Notes under the pieces: generated by a model
Databases searched by the model: none
Told to the model about the DNA's origin: nothing
The model's input: only the letters and a program-made list of their open reading frames with translations
From: Cytophagales bacterium UBA2561
Lineage (GTDB): Bacteria; Bacteroidota; Bacteroidia; Cytophagales; Thermoflexibacteraceae
Direction: 5' to 3'
NCBI GenBank assembly: GCA_002340355.1
Contig: DDLX01000027.1
Location: 162,207-226,206, forward strand
DNA: 64,000 nt
Program-made: the position numbers and the translations under genes
Shown: piece after piece, positions 18,135 to 27,200 of the stretch
Position numbering within the stretch: position 1 is the first letter of the stretch
Layout of the letters: the number at the start of each line of letters is the position of its first letter

Positions 18135-18494
18135 TTATTTTTTTTGCCGTTCAATATCATAAATTTCAGCTTTCAAAGCCTGAATTTTTGTTTTCAGGGT
18201 TTGGATTTCTTCCTCCTTTTGGCTCAAAATTTCTAAATCATTTGGATTTGTCGAGTTCAATTTTATCTCTCCACTAATCAACCAATAGGCATCAATATCG
18301 TCAAATGTGTATAGAATTTTCGCTAAAACGTCAAAACTGGGTTTGTTTTTCGTCCCGTCACTTCTTCCTTTCACAATATTTTGAATAACCGAAGGAGAAA
18401 CCCCGATTTTATTAGCGAAAGCATTACGACTCAGTCCGTAATCTTCCATTAATTTCAGCAATCTTTCATCAATTTTATCTACTTTCTTGAACAT
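18135..18494 (-). CDS. XRE-family repressor 1 with coiled-coil tail
   Basis: The 119-residue protein has a helix-turn-helix at residues 15-45 (YGLSRNAFANKIGVSPSVIQ and NIVKGR). A FDVLAKILYTFDDIDAYWLISGE block typical of Bacteroidota phage-repressor-like XRE proteins follows. The C-terminal 35 residues are a heptad-patterned helix ending in ALKAEIYDIERQKK, probably a dimerisation coil. The gene diverges from a broken copy of the 88-residue protein gene; a perfect inverted repeat at 18543-18562 in the shared promoter region is a likely operator. An eroded relative lies at 56142-56321. Confidence 0.88.
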   Translation of the reverse strand: MFKKVDKIDERLLKLMEDYGLSRNAFANKIGVSPSVIQNIVKGRSDGTKNKPSFDVLAKILYTFDDIDAYWLISGEIKLNSTNPNDLEILSQKEEEIQTLKTKIQALKAEIYDIERQKK

Positions 18495-18542
18495 TTATCC
18501 AAATTGAGGTGAAAAAATCTTCTGATTTCTTTTGATTTATGC

Positions 18543-18562
18543 GTAAATGTGAATAAATTTAC
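18543..18562. promoter_or_regulatory. Candidate operator for repressor 1
   Basis: GTAAAT (18543-18548) and ATTTAC (18557-18562) form a perfect inverted repeat with an 8-base spacer in the divergent promoter region between repressor 1 and its small gene. Symmetric half-sites with about one helical turn between their starts are typical of dimeric XRE regulators. Binding is inferred. Confidence 0.5.
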
Positions 18563-18595
18563 ACAAATGTTTTTTACTAACAATTCATTAAAAAA

Positions 18596-18890
18596 ATGGA
18601 GGACAAAGGTACAAAACTTGACCTAATTTTGAGGTCGAAATTATCGGCAGACCTCGTAGACTTTTGCTTCGAAAGCGAACAACCATACCAAAAAAACTAT
18701 CAAAATCATTTGCTTTTTCCATAGAATTCAAAAGTTGAAAGATAACTTGACAAATAATGCCTTAGAAATGCTCTGTAATCTGGATTATATTGACGAAGTA
18801 ATGCGGCGAGATTTCGTACAAAGTATATTACGGGTTCGTTATTTGCTCTCAAGTTTGGAAATTGAGAAAATAACCAAAACAAAAAACTAA
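18596..18890 (+). pseudogene. Broken copy of the 88-residue module protein
   Basis: The first 30 codons match the intact copies at 19517 and 20466 (MEDKGTKLDLILR, then DFCFESEQP). A 15-base stretch is then replaced by about 43 unrelated bases, a net gain of 28, which shifts the frame to a TAG at 18722-18724. Past the insertion, the original frame resumes with QKLKDNLTNNALEMLCNLDY and runs to TAA at 18888-18890, almost identical to the other copies. It may make a 42-residue peptide. Good conservation of the dead 3' half suggests recent damage or gene conversion between copies. Confidence 0.85.
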
Positions 18891-19012
18891 TTTTAGATTC
18901 CAAATCTATAAGGCTTTCTAAAACCTTATTAGGTTTAATGGTTTGAAAATCAAGAAATAAAATCGAATTTTGCATTCGAAATAATAATTCTTGTATTTAC
19001 ACAAATCCACCT

Positions 19013-19393
19013 TTACGGCGTGAATCTCTTGAGTAAACGCATCAAATCGGAGCGGTCTTTTTCTAATTCCTTAACTTGTTCAACGAGTTCTTCTGTTCTT
19101 GCTTTGTATTGTTCAAGGTCTTCACAATTCTCACAATTTGTTTGATTTTTATCAATAGTTGTTGAATTATTTTCAACTCCTGTTACAAACCAGTAGTAAT
19201 CAATATCGTCAAAACTTGAAAATATTTTATTAAGCACATCAAAACTTGGTTTACTTTTTGATTTATTGCCCCTACCATCAACAATATTTTGTATTGTAGT
19301 TGAACTCACACCTATTTTTTTTGCAAATGAGTTTTTATTTAGACCTTTTTTTTGTATTAATTGTAACAATCTATTATGTATATTATTTTCCAT
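19013..19393 (-). CDS. XRE-family repressor 2 with coiled-coil tail
   Basis: The 126-residue protein is related to repressor 1: KKGLNKNSFAKKIGVSSTTIQNIVDGRG for the helix-turn-helix and KPSFDVLNKIFSSFDDIDYYWFVTG for the second block. The C-terminal 45 residues form a different acidic/basic heptad helix (EDLEQYKARTEELVEQVKEL and so on) after a linker with two Cys. It diverges from an intact small gene. Two copies of CTGTTTAT, at 19405-19412 and 19444-19451, lie in the intervening region and are candidate binding sites. It differs clearly from repressor 1, so cross-regulation is unlikely. Confidence 0.87.
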   Translation of the reverse strand: MENNIHNRLLQLIQKKGLNKNSFAKKIGVSSTTIQNIVDGRGNKSKSKPSFDVLNKIFSSFDDIDYYWFVTGVENNSTTIDKNQTNCENCEDLEQYKARTEELVEQVKELEKDRSDLMRLLKRFTP

Positions 19394-19404
19394 ATTTAAA
19401 CTTT

Positions 19405-19458
19405 CTGTTTATTTTTTTGATATATATTTTAAATTTATAACATCTGTTTATATATTTG
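19405..19458. promoter_or_regulatory. Promoter and candidate operator of module 2
   Basis: The direct repeat CTGTTTAT occurs at 19405-19412 and 19444-19451. The second copy runs into TATATTTG (19451-19458), a match to the Bacteroidota -7 element TAnnTTTG, followed by TAGTA. The same TATATTTGTAGTA string precedes the small gene of module 3. A repressor bound to the second repeat would cover this promoter. No -33 TTG at standard spacing was found. Confidence 0.5.
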
Positions 19459-19516
19459 TAGTATCAATAAATTACAGACAAGTATAACAACCAAATCAGG
19501 CATAACCCATAAAAAA

Positions 19517-19783
19517 ATGGAAGACAAAGGTACAAAACTTGACCTAATTTTGAGGGCGAAATTACCGATAGACCTCGTAGATTTTTGCCTCGAAAGTGAA
19601 CAACCAAGTCATCAACACCTACAAAAGCTGAAAGATGACCTGACGAATAATGCTTTAGAAATGCTCTGTAGTCTAGATTACATTGACGAAGTGATACGGC
19701 GAGATTTTGTACAAAGTATATTACAGGTTCGTTATTTGCTTTCGAGTTTGGAAATTGAGAAAATAACCAAAATAAAAAATTAA
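19517..19783 (+). CDS. 88-residue module protein, copy 2
   Basis: I do not recognise this 88-residue protein. It is predicted to be all-helical, with no signal peptide, no membrane segment and a single pair of Cys residues (Cys24 and Cys51). Copy 3 differs at eight positions (5, 18, 21, 52, 57, 60, 70 and 86). The 5' leaders GCATAACCCA(T)TAAAAAA just before both ATGs are also conserved. Each copy sits divergently from a different XRE repressor gene, so its expression is probably repressor-controlled. It could be an antirepressor, a toxin or an effector; nothing in the sequence decides between these. Confidence 0.8.
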   Translation: MEDKGTKLDLILRAKLPIDLVDFCLESEQPSHQHLQKLKDDLTNNALEMLCSLDYIDEVIRRDFVQSILQVRYLLSSLEIEKITKIKN

Positions 19784-19890
19784 TTTTAGATTCTAACTCT
19801 ATAAGGTTTTCAAAAATCTCATAGAGTTAATAATTTGAAAATTAACAAATTAAAACGAAGTTTTGTAAAAAATTATTTCTTGATAATAAC

Positions 19891-20271
19891 TTATTTTTGT
19901 ATTTTACCTTGATTCTGTATATCATAGATTTCTGCCTTTAATCTATTAATTTCTCTCTCAAGAAGCTCTATTTTTTCATCTTTTTCATTTATTCTACTTT
20001 CGAGCCGAAGATTCGATATTGAGAGCATCTCTTTGTCAAGATATTCTACCTCTTCTTTATCATCTAAATAATAGAATACTACGGCAATATTGACACCTAA
20101 TTCATTACAAATATCTATAAGTAATTCAAGTCTGGGAAAACGTTTACCATTTTCAATTTCTGTCAGTCCACTTTGACTCTTTAGTACTTTTTTTGCCAAA
20201 GCTTCAAGAGATAGTCCTTTCTTTTTTCGAAAAAACCTTATCAATTTACCCAGATTTCTCTTAGTTACCAT
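19891..20271 (-). CDS. XRE-family repressor 3 with coiled-coil tail
   Basis: The 126-residue protein has a Cro/CI-type helix-turn-helix: GKLIRFFRKKKGLSLEALAKKV, LKSQSGLTEIENGKRFPRLELL. It belongs to a different XRE subfamily from repressors 1 and 2 and lacks their FDVL block. Its C-terminus nevertheless ends in RLKAEIYDIQNQG, matching the ALKAEIYDIERQ end of repressor 1. This suggests that DNA-binding heads have been exchanged on a shared coiled-coil tail. It diverges from small gene copy 3, with an 11-base inverted repeat at 20294-20331 as the likely operator. Confidence 0.87.
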   Translation of the reverse strand: MVTKRNLGKLIRFFRKKKGLSLEALAKKVLKSQSGLTEIENGKRFPRLELLIDICNELGVNIAVVFYYLDDKEEVEYLDKEMLSISNLRLESRINEKDEKIELLEREINRLKAEIYDIQNQGKIQK

Positions 20272-20293
20272 CTAAAAAGCATATTTTATTTCG

Positions 20294-20342
20294 ATTTTTC
20301 ATATTAAAAAGCCTTATAATATATGAAAAATAGATATATTTG
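20294..20342. promoter_or_regulatory. Candidate operator and promoter of module 3
   Basis: ATTTTTCATAT (20294-20304) and ATATGAAAAAT (20321-20331) are perfect inverted repeats with a 16-base spacer. TATATTTG (20335-20342), a -7 element match, starts three bases past the second arm. A repressor dimer or tetramer bound here would block the small-gene promoter. The half-site is unlike those of modules 1 and 2. Confidence 0.55.
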
Positions 20343-20465
20343 TAGTACTAGCAATAAAATTAATTATTATCTTTGTCAAAAATAATAAAACTAATTTTTA
20401 AAAAAGCTCGAAACAGCTCTCTGTCTGGAAAACAACAGCCGAATCGAGCATAACCCATTAAAAAA

Positions 20466-20732
20466 ATGGAAGACAAAAATACAAAACTTGACCTAATTTT
20501 GAGGGCGAAATTGCCGACAGATCTCATGGATTTTTGCCTCGAAAGTGAACAACCAAGTCATCAACACCTACAAAAACTGAAAGATGACTTGACAAATAAT
20601 GCTTTAGAAATGCTCTGTAATCTGGATTACATTAACGAAGTGATGAGGCGGGATTTTGTACAAAGTATATTACGAGTTCGCTATTTGCTTTCGAGTTTGG
20701 AAATTGAGAAAATAACCAAAACAAAAAATTAA
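20466..20732 (+). CDS. 88-residue module protein, copy 3
   Basis: This is the third copy of the unrecognised small protein, identical to copy 2 at 80 of 88 positions. The N-terminal part (TKLDLILRAKLP), the central KLKDDLTNNALEMLC and the C-terminal RYLLSSLEIEKITK are invariant; substitutions are mostly conservative. The near-invariance of this protein next to fast-changing repressors suggests selection on its function or recent duplication with gene conversion. A leader of about 120 bases separates the ATG from the -7 element. Confidence 0.8.
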   Translation: MEDKNTKLDLILRAKLPTDLMDFCLESEQPSHQHLQKLKDDLTNNALEMLCNLDYINEVMRRDFVQSILRVRYLLSSLEIEKITKTKN

Positions 20733-21123
20733 TTTTAGATTCTAAATCTATAAGACTTTTAGAAAATTTATGGGTTATAGTTTTGCTAATCAATAACTTA
20801 GAACAGTTTTTAGTAAAAAATTCACTATCCTATCAACTTTTCCAATCTCTTTATAAAATTTGCCAAAGATCCAGTTAGTATTGCTATTATTTCATATAAA
20901 CACTTTATACCGTTTGCAGGTTAAAAAATCAGTAAATGAAGACTGACTTTCAAACAAAAAAAGAAAAAATGAGTAATATTCCTAGGTAGCTTATTTTTAT
21001 TTAGAATAATTTTGAATAACGCCTTATTTTTTTCGATTTTATTGTTCGATGCACTATCTTTGTTAATTAATGAAATACTGACTACTTTTTTCCGAATCTT
21101 CAAAAAACTGAAACATAATACGA
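20733..21123 (+). promoter_or_regulatory. Intergenic region before sufB
   Basis: This 391-base AT-rich gap is the right edge of the accessory island. Its start holds a decayed copy of the island terminator hairpin (20748-20774). TATCTTTG at 21055-21062 matches the Bacteroidota -7 element and lies 61 bases before the sufB ATG. No gene could be supported. Confidence 0.4.
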
Positions 21124-22569
21124 ATGGATAAAGACACACAAATTCTTGAAGAATACACCCAGTCAGAATACAAATACGGCTTTGTCAGCAACTTTGAAAC
21201 CGACCAAATTCCTAAAGGACTTAACGAAGAAATCGTTCGCCTTATTTCTGCCAAAAAAGAAGAACCAGAGTGGATGTTGGAATGGAGATTAAAAGCCTTT
21301 CGAAAATGGAAAACCCTCCAAGAACCCGACTGGGCAAATGTAGATTATCCTAAAGTAAATTACCAAGACTTAATTTATTACTCTGCACCTAAACAAAAGG
21401 TTAGTCCCAAAAGTCTGGATGAAGTAGATCCAGAATTGTTAGAAACTTTTGAAAAGTTAGGTATTTCACTAACTGAGCAAAAACGTCTAACAGGAGTTGC
21501 CGTAGATGCCGTTATTGATAGCGTATCTGTCGCAACTACCTTTAAAGAAACCCTGAGTGAATTAGGCATTATTTTTTGTTCGATGAGCGAAGCCCTCCAA
21601 GAGCATCCTGAACTAGTTCGTAAATATATTGGTACGGTTGTCCCTGTCGGAGATAATTACTTTTCTGCCTTAAACTCAGCCGTCTTCAGTGATGGCTCAT
21701 TTTGTTATATTCCAAAAGGGGTGCGTTGCCCAATGGAATTATCGACCTATTTCCGAATTAATGCAGCTAATACTGGACAGTTTGAACGCACTTTAGTGAT
21801 TGCAGATGCTGGTTCGTATGTTAGTTATTTGGAAGGTTGTACAGCTCCAATGCGGGATGAGAATCAACTTCATGCAGCAGTAGTAGAACTAGTTGCTTTA
21901 GAAGATGCTGAAATCAAATACTCAACTGTTCAAAATTGGTATCCAGGTGATAAAGACGGTAAAGGAGGAATTTATAACTTCGTAACCAAAAGAGGGATTT
22001 GTGCAGGTAATAATTCCAAAATTTCATGGACACAAGTCGAAACGGGCTCCGCCGTAACTTGGAAATATCCTAGTTGTATTCTAAAAGGAAATAATTCGAT
22101 AGGTGAATTCTATTCTGTAGCCATTACCAATAATTTTCAGCAAGCCGATACAGGAACAAAAATGATTCATATTGGTAAAAATACTAAGAGTCGTATTGTT
22201 TCAAAAGGAATTTCGGCAGGTAAAAGTCAAAATTCATATCGAGGATTAGTTAAGGTAATGCCTCGTGCTGAGAATTCTCGGAATTTTTCACAATGCGATT
22301 CCCTTTTGATGGGTGATCAATGTGGCGCACATACTTTTCCTTATATCGAAATTGAAAATAAGACGGCACAAGTTGAACATGAAGCCACAACTTCTAAAAT
22401 TGGTGAAGACCAAATTTTTTATTGTAACCAACGAGGTATTGACTCAGAGCAAGCTATTGCTTTGATTGTCAATGGCTATTGTAAGGAAGTGTTGAACCAA
22501 TTGCCAATGGAGTTTGCTGTGGAAGCTCAGAAATTACTGGCACTAAGCCTAGAAGGAAGTGTTGGTTAG
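21124..22569 (+). CDS. sufB: Fe-S cluster scaffold protein SufB
   Basis: The 481-residue protein is full-length SufB, part of the SufBC2D scaffold that builds Fe-S clusters. It has the N-terminal YKYGFVSNFETDQIPKGL, the GVRCPMELSTYFRIN block, SYVSYLEGCTAPMRDENQLHAAVVE, and the cluster-ligand region QCDSLLMGDQCGAHTFPYIE, followed by HEATTSKIGEDQIFYCNQRGI. It is followed by a terminator and the convergent SusD gene, so sufC, sufD and sufS are not in this operon, unlike in most genomes. The distant HesB-like gene at 266 is the only other Fe-S assembly candidate here. Confidence 0.97.
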   Translation: MDKDTQILEEYTQSEYKYGFVSNFETDQIPKGLNEEIVRLISAKKEEPEWMLEWRLKAFRKWKTLQEPDWANVDYPKVNYQDLIYYSAPKQKVSPKSLDEVDPELLETFEKLGISLTEQKRLTGVAVDAVIDSVSVATTFKETLSELGIIFCSMSEALQEHPELVRKYIGTVVPVGDNYFSALNSAVFSDGSFCYIPKGVRCPMELSTYFRINAANTGQFERTLVIADAGSYVSYLEGCTAPMRDENQLHAAVVELVALEDAEIKYSTVQNWYPGDKDGKGGIYNFVTKRGICAGNNSKISWTQVETGSAVTWKYPSCILKGNNSIGEFYSVAITNNFQQADTGTKMIHIGKNTKSRIVSKGISAGKSQNSYRGLVKVMPRAENSRNFSQCDSLLMGDQCGAHTFPYIEIENKTAQVEHEATTSKIGEDQIFYCNQRGIDSEQAIALIVNGYCKEVLNQLPMEFAVEAQKLLALSLEGSVG

Positions 22570-22601
22570 ACCACTCTATTGAATGAGAGATATAAAAATT
22601 T

Positions 22602-22641
22602 AGTCTTATCATAAAGTTAAAAATTGATAAGGCTTTTTTTT
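22602..22641 (+). terminator. Intrinsic terminator of sufB
   Basis: AGTCTTATC (22602-22610) pairs with GATAAGGCT (22626-22634), with one G-T wobble and a 15-base loop, followed by a run of eight T. Confidence 0.75.
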
Positions 22642-22713
22642 GTTATGTATTTTACTAAAAATAGCAACCCAGAAATATTACAAATTATAATAATTATACT
22701 CTTAATTAACAAA

Positions 22714-22745
22714 AAAAAGCGAATCCTAAGTTGGATTCGCTTTTT
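22714..22745 (-). terminator. Terminator of the SusC-SusD operon
   Basis: GCGAATCC (22719-22726) and GGATTCGC (22733-22740) pair around a 6-base loop with A and T tracts on both sides. It lies 24 bases past the SusD stop codon on the minus strand and may also back up the sufB terminator. Confidence 0.85.
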
Positions 22746-22768
22746 AAGTCTATCTTAGGTTCGTATTT

Positions 22769-24262
22769 TTAATTTACGTCCCAGAACAATTTAGCAGTAA
22801 GTACATCACCACCATAATTATCCTTTACTGCTCCCCAACCTGCAGGATTTAGCGTTTGCTCTGCAATAGGATAAGTATATCGAACAGGAACAGAGTTAAC
22901 CATTGCACCTTCAGGAGCTTCTAATTTTGGGAAATCTAATCGTCTCCACTCTCTCCAAGCTGTATAGCCTCGATTATAGAGTGCAATCCATTTTTGTACT
23001 CCAATTTTTTGCTTGTAACCACCTTCAGCAGTGCTATAAGCAATCTCAGGAATTGCTAAATACGCTTCAGCTTCATCAGCTGTACCACCCCAGAATTCGA
23101 CAGAAGCAGTAACAGCCTTGTTGTAGTGAGATTCAGCAGAACCACCTACACTATAACCTCGCTCAACAGCTTCAGCTAATAAAAATTCAACTTCAGCATA
23201 ATCTAAAATAACACCTGGGTTAGTAGGCTCGTGCATTCTAGCACCAATGTGTGTATAGTTTGCAAAAGTATTGTTTGCACCATAAATCCCACCAAAATAT
23301 ACAGTCTCAGGAACTGAAGCATCTGCATCAATATTTGAGGCGAAGTACGCTTTTGCTCTAGGGTCTGTATATTTTACAGAACCAGCCACTACCTTACCTT
23401 CTGCATCATAGGTTCTTGGCTGCATAATGTCTATAATAGTACTAGCTGGAATATAATCTGAACGTCCACTCGTTACTAGGGCTACATAAACAGGATTAGT
23501 ATTAGGAGCTGCACGGTCATAAGCCAAAGCTGCATTATCAGCATTACCAGTAAATACACCTGCTGAAACAGCTGATTCAACAACTGATTTCGCTTTCGCA
23601 CTATTAACATCAGCTAATAACATTCCCATTCTCAACTTTAGAGAGTGTGCAAATTTTTTCCATGCCATTACATCACCATGATACAAAATATCAGTATGTC
23701 CAAAACTACTTGCACCTTCATCCAATTTAGAAACAGCAGCATCCAGCCGATTTAACAAATCCATATAAACAGTTTCTTCATCATCATATTTTGGTGCTAA
23801 GATGTCAATTTTAAGTGCTTCGCTATAAGGAATATTACCAAAAGTTTCTACAAGGATTGAATATGTATAAACATTCAAAATCTCAATCATTTGCAACTTA
23901 TTATTCTTAACACTTTCAATATCGTTACTTTCAGTAATCGCTATAGTAGACTGTTCTAAATTTTTAAGTGTAAATCGATACAATTCTGACCAATGTTGTT
24001 CAGGAATGTTACGATTAATTACATCATAATTACTTTCGTCAGTATAAGTTGTTTGTGCCCACTGTTGAGCAAACAAACGAAAGATATTACGATTGACGTT
24101 TGTCTCTGACATTTGGTCAATCAAATTTTTCTGTGCTGCTGTGAACAAAGACTCTCCAGATACAGAAGATGGGTTCTTTACGTTCACATTCATATCTTCT
24201 AGTTCTCCTGAGCAAGACAACATTAATCCTGCAATCAGAACAAACATATATAATTTTTTCAT
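22769..24262 (-). CDS. SusD/RagB-like nutrient-binding lipoprotein
   Basis: The 497-residue protein has a lipoprotein signal with lipobox LMLSC and a TPR-containing SusD-like fold (LFTAAQKNLIDQMSETNVNRN; YTYSILVETFGNIPYSEALK; AWKKFAHSLKLRMGMLLAD; YNRGYTAWREWRRLDFP). The pattern fits the SusD-like_2 branch, which often pairs with SusC proteins for peptides or glycans. It is read after the SusC gene with 26 bases between them. SusD forms the lid of the outer-membrane transporter. No glycosidase or peptidase is next to the pair, so the substrate is unknown. Confidence 0.95.
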   Translation of the reverse strand: MKKLYMFVLIAGLMLSCSGELEDMNVNVKNPSSVSGESLFTAAQKNLIDQMSETNVNRNIFRLFAQQWAQTTYTDESNYDVINRNIPEQHWSELYRFTLKNLEQSTIAITESNDIESVKNNKLQMIEILNVYTYSILVETFGNIPYSEALKIDILAPKYDDEETVYMDLLNRLDAAVSKLDEGASSFGHTDILYHGDVMAWKKFAHSLKLRMGMLLADVNSAKAKSVVESAVSAGVFTGNADNAALAYDRAAPNTNPVYVALVTSGRSDYIPASTIIDIMQPRTYDAEGKVVAGSVKYTDPRAKAYFASNIDADASVPETVYFGGIYGANNTFANYTHIGARMHEPTNPGVILDYAEVEFLLAEAVERGYSVGGSAESHYNKAVTASVEFWGGTADEAEAYLAIPEIAYSTAEGGYKQKIGVQKWIALYNRGYTAWREWRRLDFPKLEAPEGAMVNSVPVRYTYPIAEQTLNPAGWGAVKDNYGGDVLTAKLFWDVN

Positions 24263-24288
24263 ATTAATTTTTTCTTTGAGACAAGTGA

Positions 24289-27200
24289 TTAAAATTGTAA
24301 TTTAACATTAAAACCGAAGTTACGAGTAGTAGGCAATGAACCTGCTGAATACCCTTGCATATTTCCAGCTCCTAAGCCACTCTCAGGATCAGCGTACGGT
24401 AAATCTTTACTGATAATCCAAAGATTTGACCCTACAAAACTCAAAGAAGCTCCTGTAAGTGGTGTTTTTTCTAAGATAGAGCTTGGAACAGTATAACTGA
24501 TAGATATTTCTCGTAATTTTACATAGCTTGCATCATAAACAAATGCTTTTTGAGGCAATCCTCTTCTATATCCCCAAGCACCAAATCTATCTGCTCGGAT
24601 TCTTGTCTCATTTGGTTGTCCATCAGCATTTACTCCTTCATTGATGAATCCACCACCATCTTCAAGACTATTTCGGACAGGGTTTCCTAAGTCATTTGTA
24701 AATGCAGTTTCTTCATATAAACCTGTTGCCAAACCATAGTACATATCCAATGAGAATATATCACCACCTTTCTGAATGTCTATCAATACACTTAAACTCA
24801 AGTTTTTGTATGAGAGTCGGTTTGTTAAACCTGCCATCCAATCAGGAGTAGCATTTCCTATGACATTATCTGAGTTGCTAGTTGGGATGTATTGTCCATT
24901 ACTCTCATTAATAAGTCTTTGTCCATTTTCATGGTATGTATAATCTTTTCCTTGGATTGTTCCATAAGGTTCACCTGGAGTAGCATTAACTGTGACACCA
25001 CCCTGGAAACTACCTAATTGAAGATTATCTAATCCTTCAGTCAAAGAAACTACTTCGTTTACGTTCTTTGTCCAGTTTAAGTTAATATCCCAAGTAAACC
25101 CATTTGCTTTGATAGGAGTAGCAAATAAAGCTAATTCCACCCCTCTGTTTTCGATTTCACCTGCATTAATCATCTTATAAAGGAATCCTGTTGACTCACT
25201 TACTCGTACTGGTAAAGCTTGATCAACTGAGTTCGTTTTATACACACCTAAATCAAAACCAGCTCTACGGTTAAAGAAAAACATCTCTAGACCAGCTTCA
25301 ATACTTTTTGAACGCTCTGGTTTCAAATCAGCATTTCTTTTCGTTAAACCAGTTTCTGCAATTGCTGCACTTCCAAATGGAGTTTCCAAAGTATATGAGT
25401 CAGCAATTCTATCAAAAGCAGGGGCATTACCCACTTCAGCATAATTCACACGCAATTTACCAAATGAAAGCCAATCTTGTTCAATGAATTCAGAGAAAAT
25501 AATACTTGTAGCAATTGACGGATAATAATAAACTGAATTATCTTTAGGTAACGTAGAAGCATGGTCTCTTCGTAAAGCGGCATCTACGAAAATAGAACCT
25601 TTATATCCAACCGAAACACTACCATATATTCCATCTACACCAACTGGCTCATACCGTTCTTTTGCCAAAGGAAGAGGACCAACAGAATTCTGTAATGAAT
25701 ATAATCCAGGGATATTCAAACCACCACTTGTACTTGCCTTAACAGATTCGTAAGTAGTACGTCGAGCATTAAAACCAACAATACCCTTGATATTGACATC
25801 TTCATTTAAGTCTTTATCAAAATTTGCCATCAAATCATAGTTATATTCACTATATCCAATATCAGTTCTCATATAACCAGATCCTACCTCTTGTCTATTG
25901 ATACTACCATCAGCACCAGAACCTGTAATACCAAATCGTGTAGGATTACTACCCACAGCTAATCTTTCTTCTTGGAATCCTCGATAGGTATCTGCAGAAA
26001 CCCGTCCAAAAATATTCAACCAGTCTGTAACCTTATAGGTCAATGCCATATTTCCAATAAATCGGTCTCGATTATCATTCTGATAGCTTTCATGTCGTAG
26101 GAAATAAGGGTTATCCCAATAAGCTGGGGCTAAATTCGTTGGTCCATTTGGATTCCATGTGATATTTTTTCCTGTCTTTCTGTAAGCTTCTTTTTGAGCT
26201 TTTAAATCAACATTAGTTTGCCACCACTGACGGAAAGCACCCATATAGTTACCACTATAACCCGTGCGGTTTCGACCCAAAGCATCCATTCGGATATAGT
26301 TAGCTGAGGCTGTAGCTGTTAATTTGTCGCTCAGTTCTGAAGATAAATTAACTAAGAAGTTATGTTTCTTCAACTCACTATTTGGTAGAATACCTTTTTG
26401 ATTAAGGTTAGTATAGGAAAAACGATAAGTTGTTTTTTCAGATGCTCCTTCTAGAGCTATACTATTCTTATAGGTAACTGGAGTTTCAAAATAAGTTAAA
26501 GGGTCATTTGCAGCATATTTCCAAGGGCTGGCTTGCCGATATGTAGATAACTCTGGATACATTGCATCCCACTGATAAACCATTGAACCATCAAATGCAG
26601 CACCATAAGAGCCATCTTCTCTTAATACAACATATTGATCATCAACGCCATCTCCTGTTACATCGCCAATATTCCAATGATTTCCTGGACCATCATAGTA
26701 AGGACCATAACCAGCACCATACTGTTTTTGATACTCAGGAAAAGTTGACTTGTCAACAGAGCTAATGGTAACTCCTGAATTAATAGTTAATCCAATTCCT
26801 TTACGTTTTGTACCTTTCTTAGTTGTAATCATGATTACACCATTTGCTGCTCGTGAACCGTATAAAGCAGTAGCAGCAGCTCCTTTCAATACGTTGATCG
26901 ACTCAATATCGTCAGGGTTAATATCGGCAGCAGGGTTACCATAGTCATACCCTGTACCTGATTGAGACTGAGAACGAGTATTCTCATTTTGGTTATTGAC
27001 AGGTACGCCATCAATTACAAACAAAGCTTGGTTATTACCTTGTAAAGAGGTATTACCACGAATAATAATATTCGTAGAACCACCCATGTTGTTGTTTCTT
27101 CGAATATTTACACCAGCTGCTTTACCAGAAATTGAATTCACGAAGTTATCACTCTGTACGGCACTCAAGTCATCACCTGAGACTTCTTGTGTAGCATATC

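Noticed and set aside
18706..18975. Leftward open frame of 89 codons inside the broken small gene
   Set aside because: It is antisense to the better-supported pseudogene, whose frame matches two intact copies.
14340..20900. Prophage or integrative element
   Set aside because: XRE repressors suggested phage, but there is no integrase, terminase, capsid, relaxase or tRNA-end attachment site.
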